Counted from the stretch's first letter, positions 33,069 through 42,046 are shown. The stretch: 50,396 nt of DNA from Pseudomonadota bacterium (GCA_039028155.1 JBCCIS010000035.1:1-50396), one strand, 5' to 3'. The notes: a model not told the origin generated them from the letters alone. A program made the numbers and translations.

Positions 33069-34058
33069 ATGGCGACCAGCACGCAAGCCAACCCACCGGC
33101 ACCGTCAGTCGACGGTGACAGGGCGGGACTCACCTTTGAACCGCTTAACGGTGCGGCCTTTGGCGCGGCGGTGCGCGGCCTTGACGCGGGGGCGATCACC
33201 GAAGACCAGGAAACGGCGATATGGCGGGCCTACAAGGCCGCCCACGGCCTCTTGTGCTTCCGCTTCGACCGGCTGCTGGAGCGCGAGGAGCTGCACGCGC
33301 TGACCGCCATATTCGGCGACAACGAGTATGCGCCGGGGGTCGTCAACGGCATCGGCAAGCGCGCCCTGCCCGGCGAGGAAGACCAGTCGATCGAGGACCA
33401 ACTCGAAGCAGTACGCGCCCGCGGCGAGGACCCGTTCATCTCCTATATCGGCAATCTTAATCCCGCGACGCTCAAACGCGTGGCGACCGACCCCAATTTC
33501 TTCGGGGAATGGGAATGGCACACCGACATGTCGTACATTGACGTGCCGCCCACGTTCAGCCTGTTGCACGCGCGCCGCATTCCAACTGATGGCGGCGATA
33601 CCGGTTTCTGCAGTCAGGTCATGGCGGCGCGCCATCTGCCCGATAATCTGCGCCGCCAGATCGAGGGCCGTCGGCTGAAACACGATTCCACTTACAGCAG
33701 CAACGGCACGCTGCGCCCCGGCATGACGGTGCCCGCCTCACCCATCGAGGCCGAGGGCGCCATCCATCCGATCCTGCGCGCCGTTCCCAGCACCGGCGAG
33801 GAAGCCTTGTTCCTGGGACGGCGCACCAACGCCTATGTCGTCGACATGCCACTTTCCGAAAGCGAGGCGCTGATCGACGCCCTGTGGGCGCACGCGACCC
33901 AGGATGCCTTCTGCTATCGCCATCACTGGCGCGAGGGCGAGGTTGTCGTCTGGGATAACCGCATGCTGCTGCACAAACGATTTCCTGTTGACGAGAGCCT
34001 TGACCGTTTCATGTGGCGCACCCAGACCAAGGGCGAGGCGGTGATCGCCGCCGACTAA
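33069..34058 (+). CDS. TauD/TfdA-family Fe(II)/2-oxoglutarate dioxygenase
   Basis: 329 residues from ATG 33069, which has AAGGAGG five bases upstream (an in-frame ATG at 33048 lacks one). The metal triad is EWEWHTDMSYIDVP (His-x-Asp) and NRMLLHKRFP (distal His), followed by RFMWRTQTKG with the 2-oxoglutarate-binding Arg. It hydroxylates a small substrate with O2 and 2-oxoglutarate. The GMC oxidase gene starts 40 bases after its stop, so hydroxylation followed by oxidation is a plausible two-step route (inference). Confidence 0.92.
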   Translation: MATSTQANPPAPSVDGDRAGLTFEPLNGAAFGAAVRGLDAGAITEDQETAIWRAYKAAHGLLCFRFDRLLEREELHALTAIFGDNEYAPGVVNGIGKRALPGEEDQSIEDQLEAVRARGEDPFISYIGNLNPATLKRVATDPNFFGEWEWHTDMSYIDVPPTFSLLHARRIPTDGGDTGFCSQVMAARHLPDNLRRQIEGRRLKHDSTYSSNGTLRPGMTVPASPIEAEGAIHPILRAVPSTGEEALFLGRRTNAYVVDMPLSESEALIDALWAHATQDAFCYRHHWREGEVVVWDNRMLLHKRFPVDESLDRFMWRTQTKGEAVIAAD

Positions 34059-34098
34059 GGACGGCGCCCGATCGTTACACCAAGAACGCGAGGAAATC

Positions 34099-35451
34099 AT
34101 GCCGTCAGATGTTGATGTGGTGATTGTCGGCAGCGGCCCGCTCGGCACAGCGGCCGCGCGCCGGCTTGGCGAACACGGTCTCAATGTCCTGATCATCGAG
34201 CAGGGCCCGGCGATCTCCGACCCCGCAGGCTCTCACACCCGCAACGCCGCGCGCTTCCACACCGATCCCGACGCCTATCTGGAGGTCGCCACCGCGCATC
34301 TAGATTTTTTCGACGACACGGTGCCACGCGACAATCTACCCGGCGCCGCCGTCACGCCGGCGCGCGGCGGCCAGGGCGTCATCTGGACCAATCTGTGCCC
34401 GCGCGGTGACGCACTGTGGGGCGCCCTCACGCCCGATGAGTGGGCGACCTACTACGGCCATGCCGAAGCCTATCTGGATGTGCACGCCGCGCCGTTTGAC
34501 GAATCGACGCGCCAGCAACGGATCAAAGACAGGCTTGGCGGCGCGCTGGCGCCCGATGGCCGCTCGATTGAGACCCTGCCCGTCGCCGCGACGTTCGATG
34601 GCGACGGTTTTCTGCACTTCACCGCGCCCTACGACACCCTGGCGGCTTCGGTGGAAGCATCAAAGCGGGTCCAGGTCATCGAAGCCCCCGTCGAGACCCT
34701 TCTCCACAAGGACGCTAAGGTCACCGGCGTCGTGGCCGGCGGCAAGACGATCGAAGCGCCGGAGGTGATTGTCGCGGCCGGCGCCATCGGCACGCCGCAG
34801 TTGCTGCACCGCTCGGGCATCCGGCCTAAGGCGCTGGGCCGCTGGCTTTCCTATCATCCGATCCTGGTGGCCCAACTGGTGCTGGACGCCGATCTCTGCG
34901 CCGCGCCGGGTGAGGCGGACCGCGAACCGCGACTGCAGATACCGCCCAGCGCGGCAGCCGACTGGTATTCGCTCGTGCTGCGCGACGTCTCGCCATTCCA
35001 GCCCGAAGCGCCTGACGACACGGTCGACCCCAACCGCCTCGTCGAAATCCAGGGCATCTGTCCGGTCGACCCTGTCGAGGAGAACGGCATCGCATTCGAC
35101 GCCGACAGCCGGCCGACATTCCACGTGCCGCTATCGCCGGCCGACAACGCGCGGCTGGACGGCGCCCGCGCCGACGCCGACCGGATCACCGCCACGCTCG
35201 GGCGCTACCGCGCCGGCTGCGAACCCATCTGGATGCCCTTCGGCTTTGCCCACATGACGGGGACGACCCGCATGAGCGCGTCCGACGACGGCACCGGCGT
35301 CGCCGATTACCAGGGCCGCGTCTGGGGTTTCGACAACCTGCGCCTGGCGACCAACGGCCTGATCCCGACCCGCCTCACCGTCAATCCGACGCTCACGGGC
35401 ACCGCACTCGCCATCGCCGTCGCCGACAGGCTCGTTACTCGGCAAACGTGA
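34099..35451 (+). CDS. GMC-type FAD oxidoreductase, pyranose-oxidase-like
   Basis: 450 residues. VDVVIVGSGPLGTAAARRLG is the FAD-binding Rossmann motif and LIIEQGP ends the strand-helix-strand. APEVIVAAGAIGTPQLL is the second GMC signature. The C-terminal region FAHMTGTTRMSASDDGTGV and LIPTRLTVNPTLTGTALA resembles bacterial pyranose 2-oxidases and similar C-glycoside oxidases. It lacks a signal peptide. GAGGAA precedes the ATG. It lies 40 bases after the TauD-type dioxygenase gene, in one operon. Substrate unknown, probably a sugar or glycoside. Confidence 0.88.
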   Translation: MPSDVDVVIVGSGPLGTAAARRLGEHGLNVLIIEQGPAISDPAGSHTRNAARFHTDPDAYLEVATAHLDFFDDTVPRDNLPGAAVTPARGGQGVIWTNLCPRGDALWGALTPDEWATYYGHAEAYLDVHAAPFDESTRQQRIKDRLGGALAPDGRSIETLPVAATFDGDGFLHFTAPYDTLAASVEASKRVQVIEAPVETLLHKDAKVTGVVAGGKTIEAPEVIVAAGAIGTPQLLHRSGIRPKALGRWLSYHPILVAQLVLDADLCAAPGEADREPRLQIPPSAAADWYSLVLRDVSPFQPEAPDDTVDPNRLVEIQGICPVDPVEENGIAFDADSRPTFHVPLSPADNARLDGARADADRITATLGRYRAGCEPIWMPFGFAHMTGTTRMSASDDGTGVADYQGRVWGFDNLRLATNGLIPTRLTVNPTLTGTALAIAVADRLVTRQT

Positions 35452-35594
35452 CCCGTTGCCCCACGCCAATCTCTGCCTTCGCCCACTGCCATCAATGGTT
35501 GAGTAAGCTCTGGACGTCGCCGATACTGGCGCCTTCGTTGAACGACGAGTGATCGGCAGCCGGTTTGAACCGCCGGCCCCAGATGAGACCAGAC

Positions 35595-35915
35595 ATGGAC
35601 GTTCCAACGGACCGGGTTGACCTTTGGACCTTCTACGCGGTCGTGACCGTATTGAGTTTCATCCTCGTTCGATTTGCTTCCGGCTTGCTGCACAGCACCA
35701 AGGTCCCGGCCCTGGGGTTCGCGCACATCCTGGTTGCCGGCGTTTCCGTCGTCGTGGCGGCACAGATATTCACCGGCGACGGGACGGCCCGCTACGGTTT
35801 GGCGGCACTCGTCTGCGTACCGCCGGTCATCGTGTGGTTTCTCCTCGATTGCGTGATCGCGGTTCGCATGCGCGCCGTCGAACGCGAAAAGGCCGAACGC
35901 GACCTCGAGGAATAG
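35595..35915 (+). CDS. Small integral membrane protein
   Basis: 106 residues. Three hydrophobic segments: LWTFYAVVTVLSFILVRF, FAHILVAGVSVVVAAQIF and YGLAALVCVPPVIVWFLL, then a charged tail (RMRAVEREKAERDLEE) likely in the cytoplasm. No recognised family. ATG 35595 is the best start; the upstream region has no convincing ribosome-binding site. The stop overlaps a hairpin. Confidence 0.65.
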   Translation: MDVPTDRVDLWTFYAVVTVLSFILVRFASGLLHSTKVPALGFAHILVAGVSVVVAAQIFTGDGTARYGLAALVCVPPVIVWFLLDCVIAVRMRAVEREKAERDLEE

Positions 35916-35931
35916 GCGCTGTCGCAGCGCC
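35915..35931. terminator. Hairpin between convergent genes
   Basis: GGCGCTG (35915-35921) and CAGCGCC (35925-35931) with a three-base loop, 15 bases before the peroxiredoxin gene's end. No T tract on the plus strand. Confidence 0.5.
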
Positions 35932-35945
35932 GCCCGCCTGGGTGG

Positions 35946-36488
35946 TTACGACGCCGCTTCGAACGTGCCTCTGATCGGATAGCTGTTGTCGGGGTTTCGG
36001 ATCCAGGCAAGGCCGGACGTCAGCGCGTCCAGTTCGGGCCGCACAAACGGATTGTTCGACAGATCGACCACCTGCACCTGGCGATCCGCGTTGACGACAA
36101 AAAGACCAGGTTCCGCGAACGGATGATCGGTCTCCTGCTCCGAGCGCGGGTGCGAGATATAGAGGCCCAGCGCCTGCATTTGTTCGATGCTCAGGCCATA
36201 CAACAGCGGGAACGTCACGTTCAACTTCTCCAGGTGCCCGGTCAACTGTTCCGCGCTGTCCGCCGACACGGCTACCAGATCGACATTGATGTCGCGCAAC
36301 TGCTGCCGGTAATCCTCCAACGTGTTCAGATACTTCGTGCACATCGGGCAGTGCCGCCCCCGGTAGACCACGACCATCATCCAATCGTTGTCACCGGTGG
36401 GTGAGCCGATATCGATCTCCTGGCCGTCAAGACTACGCGCGGCAATCGCCGGAAACATCGATCCCGCCTGAACTTTGGTGCTTGTCAT
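35946..36488 (-). CDS. Peroxiredoxin-like (AhpC/TSA) protein
   Basis: 180 residues. AhpC/TSA fold with WMMVVVYRGRHCPMCTKYL, a Cys-x-x-Cys pair at the usual peroxidatic Cys position, then YRQQLRDINVDLVAVSADS and ITFPLLYGLS-type VTFPLLYGLS. Such proteins reduce peroxides or act as thiol-disulfide exchangers. ATG 36488 with AGGAGG about 13 bases upstream. It may protect against H2O2 from the nearby oxidase (37920), though the GFA and SnoaL-like genes lie between. Confidence 0.87.
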   Translation of the reverse strand: MTSTKVQAGSMFPAIAARSLDGQEIDIGSPTGDNDWMMVVVYRGRHCPMCTKYLNTLEDYRQQLRDINVDLVAVSADSAEQLTGHLEKLNVTFPLLYGLSIEQMQALGLYISHPRSEQETDHPFAEPGLFVVNADRQVQVVDLSNNPFVRPELDALTSGLAWIRNPDNSYPIRGTFEAAS

Positions 36489-36661
36489 GGTCTCGCTCGA
36501 TCCTCCTGATGGTTCTTTGCATGCCCCGGCGCCGGCGCGGCCGGTGATGCGGGAAGAGACGTGCTAACCGCGGCATGGAATGTCAGCCAGTAAACTCTTG
36601 GTAACCTGCTACGGAAGGGCGGCCTGTAGATAGACAAACGCTCTCCCGCAGCTACCGGGAC

Positions 36662-37093
36662 TTACGATGTTTCATAATCCCTCAGCTCGTCCGGCGCGTG
36701 AAGCAACGTGCCCTCGTACTTCGGAAGATCGTCGTCGATCCGAAGCCACGGCAGCTTGCTCTCCCAGTTGACGTGGAACGCCGGTTCGAAGTCTTCCGGG
36801 TCATCCAGGGAGGCAGCATAAAGATGCATGCCGCCGGGGTAATGATCGGCTTCGAATCCCATCGGCGAACCGCAGGTCGCGCAGAAGTGCCGCCTGACGC
36901 CTTTGGAACTCTCCAGCGTCTTCGGCGCGTCACCCAACCATCGGAAGTTTCTTAGTGGCACGCCGAGCCACGCCACCAGGGGTGCCGCGCAGTTACGCCG
37001 GCAATCATCGCAGTGGCAATAGCACGCCCATGTCACCGGACCGTCAAACGCCCACCGTGTCTTGCCGCACAGGCAATGGCCTTGCTTCGTCAT
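36662..37093 (-). CDS. GFA family (glutathione-dependent formaldehyde-activating-like) zinc protein
   Basis: 143 residues. Zinc-binding motifs are GHCLCGKTRW (Cys-x-Cys-Gly), CYCHCDDCRRNC and RHFCATCGSPMGF. GFA proteins bind two zinc ions; the founding member was thought to speed the reaction of formaldehyde with glutathione, but many homologues have unknown roles. GAGGGGC precedes ATG 37093. Confidence 0.92.
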   Translation of the reverse strand: MTKQGHCLCGKTRWAFDGPVTWACYCHCDDCRRNCAAPLVAWLGVPLRNFRWLGDAPKTLESSKGVRRHFCATCGSPMGFEADHYPGGMHLYAASLDDPEDFEPAFHVNWESKLPWLRIDDDLPKYEGTLLHAPDELRDYETS

Positions 37094-37191
37094 GGTGCCC
37101 CTCTGGTGTTGCGAAAGCGCAGCTGGCACGCCGCCCCGCCTCCAACTGAGCCATTCATTATCGGACGGATTGCTTTCGGCGCACGTGTCCA

Positions 37192-37208
37192 TGGGCCCGG
37201 CGGGCCCA
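37192..37208 (-). terminator. Short GC hairpin downstream of the exported SnoaL-like gene
   Basis: TGGGCCC (37192-37198) pairs with GGGCCCA (37202-37208), three-base loop. It lies about 55 bases after the stop of the 37264 gene on the minus strand; no clear T tract, so its role is uncertain. Confidence 0.35.
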
Positions 37209-37263
37209 CCGTGTCAATGCGCTTTCGCAGCTTCTCTGAACTGACGCTAGCGGCGGGCAACGA

Positions 37264-37767
37264 TCACTTTGCGGTCGTGAGCGCCCAGATCGCCGCCTGG
37301 ACCATCCATTGGCCATCGTCCTGCTTACGCATCACGATGATCTGGTCGACTTTTTGAACTTCACCGCTGTCGCCCGGCATGAAGTGGGCGTTGTTCGTGA
37401 CTACCGCGAGGTCGTCACGCCCTGCGAACTCCCAATCCGAAAACGTGACTTCCGTACCCTTCGTATAGTTCGCCTCAACAAACTTGACGATGTTCTCGCG
37501 GCCAACCAGACGCGGATGGTTCATCGGCATCAGGACGCCGCCTTCGACCCAGTACTGGGCATAGGCGGCAAAATCACCTTTCGCCAGGTCATTCGCCGTC
37601 GCGACAATGACCTGTTTGATGGCCTCGGTCTCGGCATCGGATATGCCTTGCACGCCGAGCTCCCCGACCTCGTCGGCCGACGCCGTCTCGGCACTGGCGG
37701 CCAGCGATACAATCGACACAACAGCAGCAATCGAAAAGACGAAAAACCGACGCGTCACATAGTTCAT
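37264..37767 (-). CDS. Exported SnoaL/ketosteroid-isomerase-like protein
   Basis: 167 residues. A signal peptide (RRFFVFSIAAVVSIVSLAAS then AETASA) starts at ATG 37767, which has GGGAGA upstream. The mature domain is NTF2-like and clearly related to the cytoplasmic protein at 11231 (AIKQ, GGVLMPMNHPRLVGRENI, SDWEFAGRDDLAVVTNNA). So the genome has an exported and a non-exported version. It lies 152 bases downstream of the amine oxidase gene on the same strand; both are exported, which suggests a common periplasmic task (inference). Ligand unknown. Confidence 0.85.
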   Translation of the reverse strand: MNYVTRRFFVFSIAAVVSIVSLAASAETASADEVGELGVQGISDAETEAIKQVIVATANDLAKGDFAAYAQYWVEGGVLMPMNHPRLVGRENIVKFVEANYTKGTEVTFSDWEFAGRDDLAVVTNNAHFMPGDSGEVQKVDQIIVMRKQDDGQWMVQAAIWALTTAK

Positions 37768-37919
37768 TTTGGATCTCCCAAGTTTCTGTTCTCTCAATAA
37801 CATTCGTGCCCGTACAAATCCCGCCCAGCGTTCACCACCGACCCTGCGGCGCAAACACGTCGACCCGCGCCGGGCTGTCGCACGGATGGCAATGCACCAA
37901 GGGGCGGTTGGCGACGCCG

Positions 37920-39476
37920 TCATGCATAGGCCGGCAGCCCGAACTTCGCCTGCAGCATCGAGTCTGTCGTTTCGATGGCGCCTTCGACCCAGCCCTGGGC
38001 GACGGACCAGGCCTCGCCGCAGACGTGCAGGTTCGGCATTGGCTGTTGCATGTAAGCGATGGTCTCGGCGGCATCGACACCGATCGTCCACAGGTGATAG
38101 GCGGCACCCCACGGTGCGACACCCCAGTTCATGTGGGTGGCGGCATAGGGGGCGCTCACCACGCCGGGCCCGTGCAGCACCTCCAGCTGGCGCATGGTTT
38201 CCTCCACCAGCAGGCGCGAAGCAGGCAGCCAGCGCGCCATGGAAGGAGCCAAGGGCTGACCGTCCGGGCCCTCGGCCCCGGCGAGCCATTCCAGATCGCC
38301 GTAGCGCGGGCCACCCGCCAGTTCCTGCCAGAATGAGAGAGCCCGACCGTCATGATAGCTGGCCATCATCAGGCCATGGCCGCTCTCGGGATCCTTTCCC
38401 CAGTAGTAGGCCTGACGTAAGGGCAGATCGGTGATCGCCCGGCCGGTGGTAAAGCCCAGCTTCTCCCACCAGGCGTCCTTGAAGGCGAAGTGAACCTTGG
38501 AGAGCGGAATCGAGTTCACGGTGGCCAGGGCCGCGCGAAAGTCAGCGTCGCGCAAGGGGTCGCTCTCGACATCAAGCCGCTCGATCGCCAAGCGCGGTAA
38601 GGCGAGGATGACTTTTTCTGCGGTCACTCGCTGCGCGCCGTCCGGGGTTTCGAAGTCCAGCACCCAGATTCCGTCGGCGCGGCGATGCAGGCTCCGCAAC
38701 CGATGCTCCAGATGCAGTCCGCCACCCAGGCTGATGAAATCTTGTGACAGAGCATGGGGCAGCCGCTCGTAGCCGCCCTTCAACACGTGATAGCTGATGC
38801 CCGGACGGAAGTCGGCGTTGAACCAGGGCACGATTTGGCTGAGGTTCCAGTTTCGGACCGGCGTGTAATAGCCCAGGCTGTCGGAGATGAAGTTGTAGGC
38901 CTCCTTGCTGCGCGTTTCGAGAAGATACTGCCAGAGGCCGCGGTCCATTTGGCCGCTAGTCTGCGCATCGCGCCGATACTGATCCAAGGTCTCGACCAAG
39001 AGGTTTTTGCCGGCGCGCACGATGTCGGCTTCCTCCGGGTCCAGGTGATAGGGCAGGCTCTCGGGATCATCCAGGCTCGTCAATTTTTGGCCCCGCAGGT
39101 GCCAGAATCTCGTGGGGTAATCGAAGGGGGCAAGCTGATCGGTGCCGATGTAACTCTCGATCAGCTTCAGCAGATTCTTATCCAGATTGGTAAAGCGCAT
39201 GCCGCCGACCTCGGCGACCAACCCGTCAAGGCCGGGAATCTTGACCGAAAGCAGGCGCCCGCCCAGGCGGTCGCTGCTTTCAAACAACGCGACATCCTGC
39301 TGGCCCTCCTTGCGCAGACGCACCGCCGCGAACAGTCCGGCCACGCCGCCACCGACGACGGCGACCGGCACATGCCGCGGTGACGTTTGACCGAAGACCG
39401 CGCGCGGTCCAGCCAACAGCGATCCACCGGCGGCGGAAACAAAACCCAAGACATGGCGCCTTGTGTGTTTGATCAT
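37920..39476 (-). CDS. Tat-exported flavin amine oxidase
   Basis: 518 residues. The signal IKHTRRHVLGFVSAAGGSLL is a twin-arginine signal, fitting export of a folded flavoprotein. VPVAVVGGGVAGLFAAVRLR is the FAD-binding motif, ALFESSDRLGGRLLS the amine-oxidase glycine motif and AEVGGMRFT the next conserved stretch. C-terminal MPNLHVCGEAWSVAQGWVEG is the second FAD-contact region. The family oxidises amino acids or amines to imines with H2O2. GGGAG lies before ATG 39476. It is divergent from an MHS transporter gene with a 302-base gap. Substrate unknown (amino-acid oxidase-like). Confidence 0.9.
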   Translation of the reverse strand: MIKHTRRHVLGFVSAAGGSLLAGPRAVFGQTSPRHVPVAVVGGGVAGLFAAVRLRKEGQQDVALFESSDRLGGRLLSVKIPGLDGLVAEVGGMRFTNLDKNLLKLIESYIGTDQLAPFDYPTRFWHLRGQKLTSLDDPESLPYHLDPEEADIVRAGKNLLVETLDQYRRDAQTSGQMDRGLWQYLLETRSKEAYNFISDSLGYYTPVRNWNLSQIVPWFNADFRPGISYHVLKGGYERLPHALSQDFISLGGGLHLEHRLRSLHRRADGIWVLDFETPDGAQRVTAEKVILALPRLAIERLDVESDPLRDADFRAALATVNSIPLSKVHFAFKDAWWEKLGFTTGRAITDLPLRQAYYWGKDPESGHGLMMASYHDGRALSFWQELAGGPRYGDLEWLAGAEGPDGQPLAPSMARWLPASRLLVEETMRQLEVLHGPGVVSAPYAATHMNWGVAPWGAAYHLWTIGVDAAETIAYMQQPMPNLHVCGEAWSVAQGWVEGAIETTDSMLQAKFGLPAYA

Positions 39477-39778
39477 GGCACCGGGCTCCCTACCCGAGCG
39501 CATCAGCAGCCAATCGGGCGACGATGCTTCGTGTTCCTTTTATCACGTCTGTCGTCAACGAGATTAGCGGCGGTGCGCAGCGATATCTATGCCGTCGAGG
39601 CGGCGGTCCGTGACGGCTTGTCGCGAAGAGCGGGCATCTCGTTGGCTCCTTCATCTGAACGAGGGAAGAACCGCATAGCGGTCTTTCTTGCGATTGGGCA
39701 GCTCCGCTCGCGAGACACAAGTTTGACAAGGGGTCGTGCTTTCCGGAATGGTAACCAGTCGAGCGGATATGGGGTGAC
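39477..39778. other. Intergenic region, divergent promoters
   Basis: 302 bases between the divergent amine oxidase and MHS transporter genes. It holds a TTGACA box at 39723-39728 on the plus strand with only a weak -10 downstream. No convincing gene or repeat is visible. Confidence 0.5.
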
Positions 39779-41044
39779 ATGAAAACGGGTGAGGCCAGCA
39801 CCAGGCGAATCATCGCCGGATCGGTCGGCAACACGCTCGAGTGGTATGACTTTGCCGTCTACGGCTTCTTCGCACCGGTGATCGGGCGACAGTTCTTTCC
39901 CAGTGATGACCCGCATGTCAGCCTGATCAGCGCGTTCGGTGTGTTCGCGGCGGGCTTTCTTATGCGGCCATTGGGCAGCGTGTTTCTCGGCCACGTCGCC
40001 GATAAGGCGGGCCGCCGCAAGGCGCTGATTCTCTCGGTTGCCTTGATGGCCATTCCAACGACGCTGATTGGTGTGTTGCCGACCTACGAATCCATCGGCA
40101 TAGCGGCACCGATCGCCCTGACCCTGCTCCGCCTCCTGCAGGGTCTTTCCGTCGGCGGCGAATACACCGGGTCGTCTGTCTACCTTTATGAAATCGCGCC
40201 GAAGAACAGGCGCGCTTTTGTCGTTTCATGGGCTCTTGTCGGCGTCGCACTCGGCATCCTGATGGGGTCCGGTGTCGCAACCCTGGCCACAAGCCTTCTG
40301 CCCGATGACGACCTGGCAACTTGGGGGTGGCGCATACCGTTCCTGTTCGGCCTTGTCGTCGGCATCACCGGTTTCACGATCCGCCGACGCAACACGGCCT
40401 ACGCAAGCGATCGGCCTCTGTCGCCCTACGGTCCCACGGACATTCCCGTCGTTGAGATCTTTCGCCACCACCGCACGGCTCTGCTGCGCACGATAGCGTG
40501 CAACACGTTGAACGGCGTCAGCTTCTACATGGTGTTCGTTTATCTCACCACGTATCTGCAGACCTATAGCGGCCTTTCGGAACCCGATGCCCTGGGGATG
40601 AACACACTCACGATGGTTCTCTACATGGCCTTGTTGCCGCCGATCGCCTTTCTTGCGGACAAGACGAGCAGGAAGAGTGTCATGCTCTTCGGCACGGGCC
40701 TGACCGCGCTGGCCGGTCTCCCTCTCTTCTGGCTCTTAAGCCACGACAATCTGACACTCGTCATGATTGGGCAATTCGGTCTTACCGTCGCGCTCGCCTT
40801 TTTCTTCGCGCCGTTGATGGCGACGATGATCGCGCAGTTCCCAAGCTCGGTTCGCGTAACCGGCTACTCGATCGGCTACAACATTCCCCTCGCCATCTTC
40901 GGCGGCACATCACCGCTTGTCGCAACCTTTCTGATCGACAAAACCCATCTGCAGCTGTCGCCGGCGCTCTATCTGATTGCGGCCGCCATACTCGCCTTTG
41001 TCGTTATCTGGCGCATGCCCCACACCGAAAACGCGCCCGATTAG
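39779..41044 (+). CDS. MFS transporter, metabolite:H+ symporter (MHS, ProP/CitA-like)
   Basis: 421 residues with 12 membrane segments. AGSVGNTLEWYDFAVYGFFA is the diagnostic MHS helix-1 motif, and GHVADKAGRRKALILS and LLQGLSVGGEYTGSSVYLYE are the loop 2-3 and helix-5 motifs. The family imports compatible solutes (proline, betaine), citrate or other organic acids with protons. The ATG is preceded by GGGGTGAC. It is divergent from the exported amine oxidase, so uptake of the oxidase product or substrate is possible (inference). Confidence 0.9.
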   Translation: MKTGEASTRRIIAGSVGNTLEWYDFAVYGFFAPVIGRQFFPSDDPHVSLISAFGVFAAGFLMRPLGSVFLGHVADKAGRRKALILSVALMAIPTTLIGVLPTYESIGIAAPIALTLLRLLQGLSVGGEYTGSSVYLYEIAPKNRRAFVVSWALVGVALGILMGSGVATLATSLLPDDDLATWGWRIPFLFGLVVGITGFTIRRRNTAYASDRPLSPYGPTDIPVVEIFRHHRTALLRTIACNTLNGVSFYMVFVYLTTYLQTYSGLSEPDALGMNTLTMVLYMALLPPIAFLADKTSRKSVMLFGTGLTALAGLPLFWLLSHDNLTLVMIGQFGLTVALAFFFAPLMATMIAQFPSSVRVTGYSIGYNIPLAIFGGTSPLVATFLIDKTHLQLSPALYLIAAAILAFVVIWRMPHTENAPD

Positions 41045-41051
41045 GCGGAGC

Positions 41052-41074
41052 GCGGCTTGGCGGGCCGGGCCAGC
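41052..41074 (+). repeat. Half-unit of the 45-kb hairpin repeat
   Basis: 23 bases identical at 21 positions to 45618-45640, the right half of hairpin repeat A, immediately after the MHS transporter stop codon. Confidence 0.55.
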
Positions 41075-41190
41075 AAGTCGACAGGTGTGACCGTTGCGTA
41101 AAGCCATTGAGCTTGCTTCTACGGGGATGCCGGGGCAGCAATCCGCTGCGGCAGCAACTCAGTGCGGTCCCGAGTGCTCCGCTCAGCTTT

Positions 41191-41244
41191 CGTGCTCACT
41201 GAAAAAGAGACTCTGATCTCGGTTCAGGGAGTTTCGGACCGAGA
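41191..41244 (-). pseudogene. Remnant of a sensor-kinase 3' end
   Basis: On the minus strand 41244-41191 aligns with 42378-42323, the end of the intact sensor kinase gene 1.1 kb away. The first 32 plus-strand bases match at 27 positions, all five differences being transitions; the rest aligns with small gaps. The copy encodes SVRN as in the intact kinase, then loses frame. It suggests an old duplication or a second kinase gene deleted almost completely. Confidence 0.5.
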
Positions 41245-41425
41245 GGACTTCACCACACTCAAAGGCGTGCCGCTCAAGCACACCTTGAGGGACCCGGTCG
41301 TACTTCATGCGGACTCATGAAATCCCGGCGCGATGCATGGACCAACCCGACCTCTGCTTTTCTGCTCGGCGCTTCCGAAGACTTGAGGGAATGGTAATGT
41401 AAACGAGCCGTTGGAGATAAGCCTC

Positions 41426-42046
41426 GTGTCGATGAACATCTGGGTCCTGTACGTCGTGACGGTCTTTGTTTTGATGGTCACACCAGGCCCGACCCATTTC
41501 CTCATGTTCTCAAACAGCAGCACCCATGGTTTTCGGCGCGCACTGTCTACGGCCATGGGCGACATTTCGGCCAATGTCGTTCAAATGATTATTGTGGGCT
41601 TGGGCATGGTCGCACTTGTTGCCGCATGGGGCGATGCGTTCTTGGTCATCAAGTGGGGAGGCGTCGCTTATCTGGTTTGGCTCGGCATTCGTATGATACG
41701 CGATGCGAATGCAAGAGCGTCGGAACTCGATGAACCCCGGCCAAAAGTTCCGCTGTACAAACTCTGGATGCAGGGGTTGTTGACCTCGGCGGCAAACCCG
41801 AAGGAGATTGGTTTTTTCGCGGCGTTTTTTCCCCAGTTCATCACGGCCGACATTGAGTTCTGGCCGCAGTTTCTGATTTTGTCGGGCACCTACATCGTCA
41901 TGGATATGATGTTTCTGACAGCTTATGGCCTCGTCGCCGTTTGGTTCGCCGTTCGTTTTGCGCGATCTCATAAAGTCTGGACCGAACGAATTGGCGGCTG
42001 CTGCATGATCGCTGCAGCGATTGCGCTGGCTATCCTTCCGCCCTAG
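41426..42046 (+). CDS. LysE family amino-acid/metabolite exporter
   Basis: 206 residues with about six membrane segments, the normal size. The LysE/RhtB signature is VTVFVLMVTPGPTHFLM at helix 1 and GDISANVVQMIIVGLGM; NPKEIGFFAAFFPQFI is the conserved middle motif. The family exports amino acids or related small molecules. GTG 41426 is chosen (GGAG nine bases upstream); ATG 41432 is a close alternative. It lies between a gene-free region and the convergent sensor kinase gene. Confidence 0.9.
   Translation: MSMNIWVLYVVTVFVLMVTPGPTHFLMFSNSSTHGFRRALSTAMGDISANVVQMIIVGLGMVALVAAWGDAFLVIKWGGVAYLVWLGIRMIRDANARASELDEPRPKVPLYKLWMQGLLTSAANPKEIGFFAAFFPQFITADIEFWPQFLILSGTYIVMDMMFLTAYGLVAVWFAVRFARSHKVWTERIGGCCMIAAAIALAILPP

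Larger units (their letters stand above)
41045..41425. other. Gene-free region with repeat half-unit and kinase-gene remnant
   Basis: 381 bases without a gene. It holds a copy of half of the 45-kb hairpin repeat (41052-41074) and a 54-base remnant of a histidine-kinase 3' end (41191-41244). The rest shows nothing recognisable. Confidence 0.6.

Noticed and set aside
37192-37208. Riboswitch or leader in the gap between the GFA and SnoaL-like genes
   Set aside because: Only a short GC hairpin is visible; nothing matches a known aptamer core.
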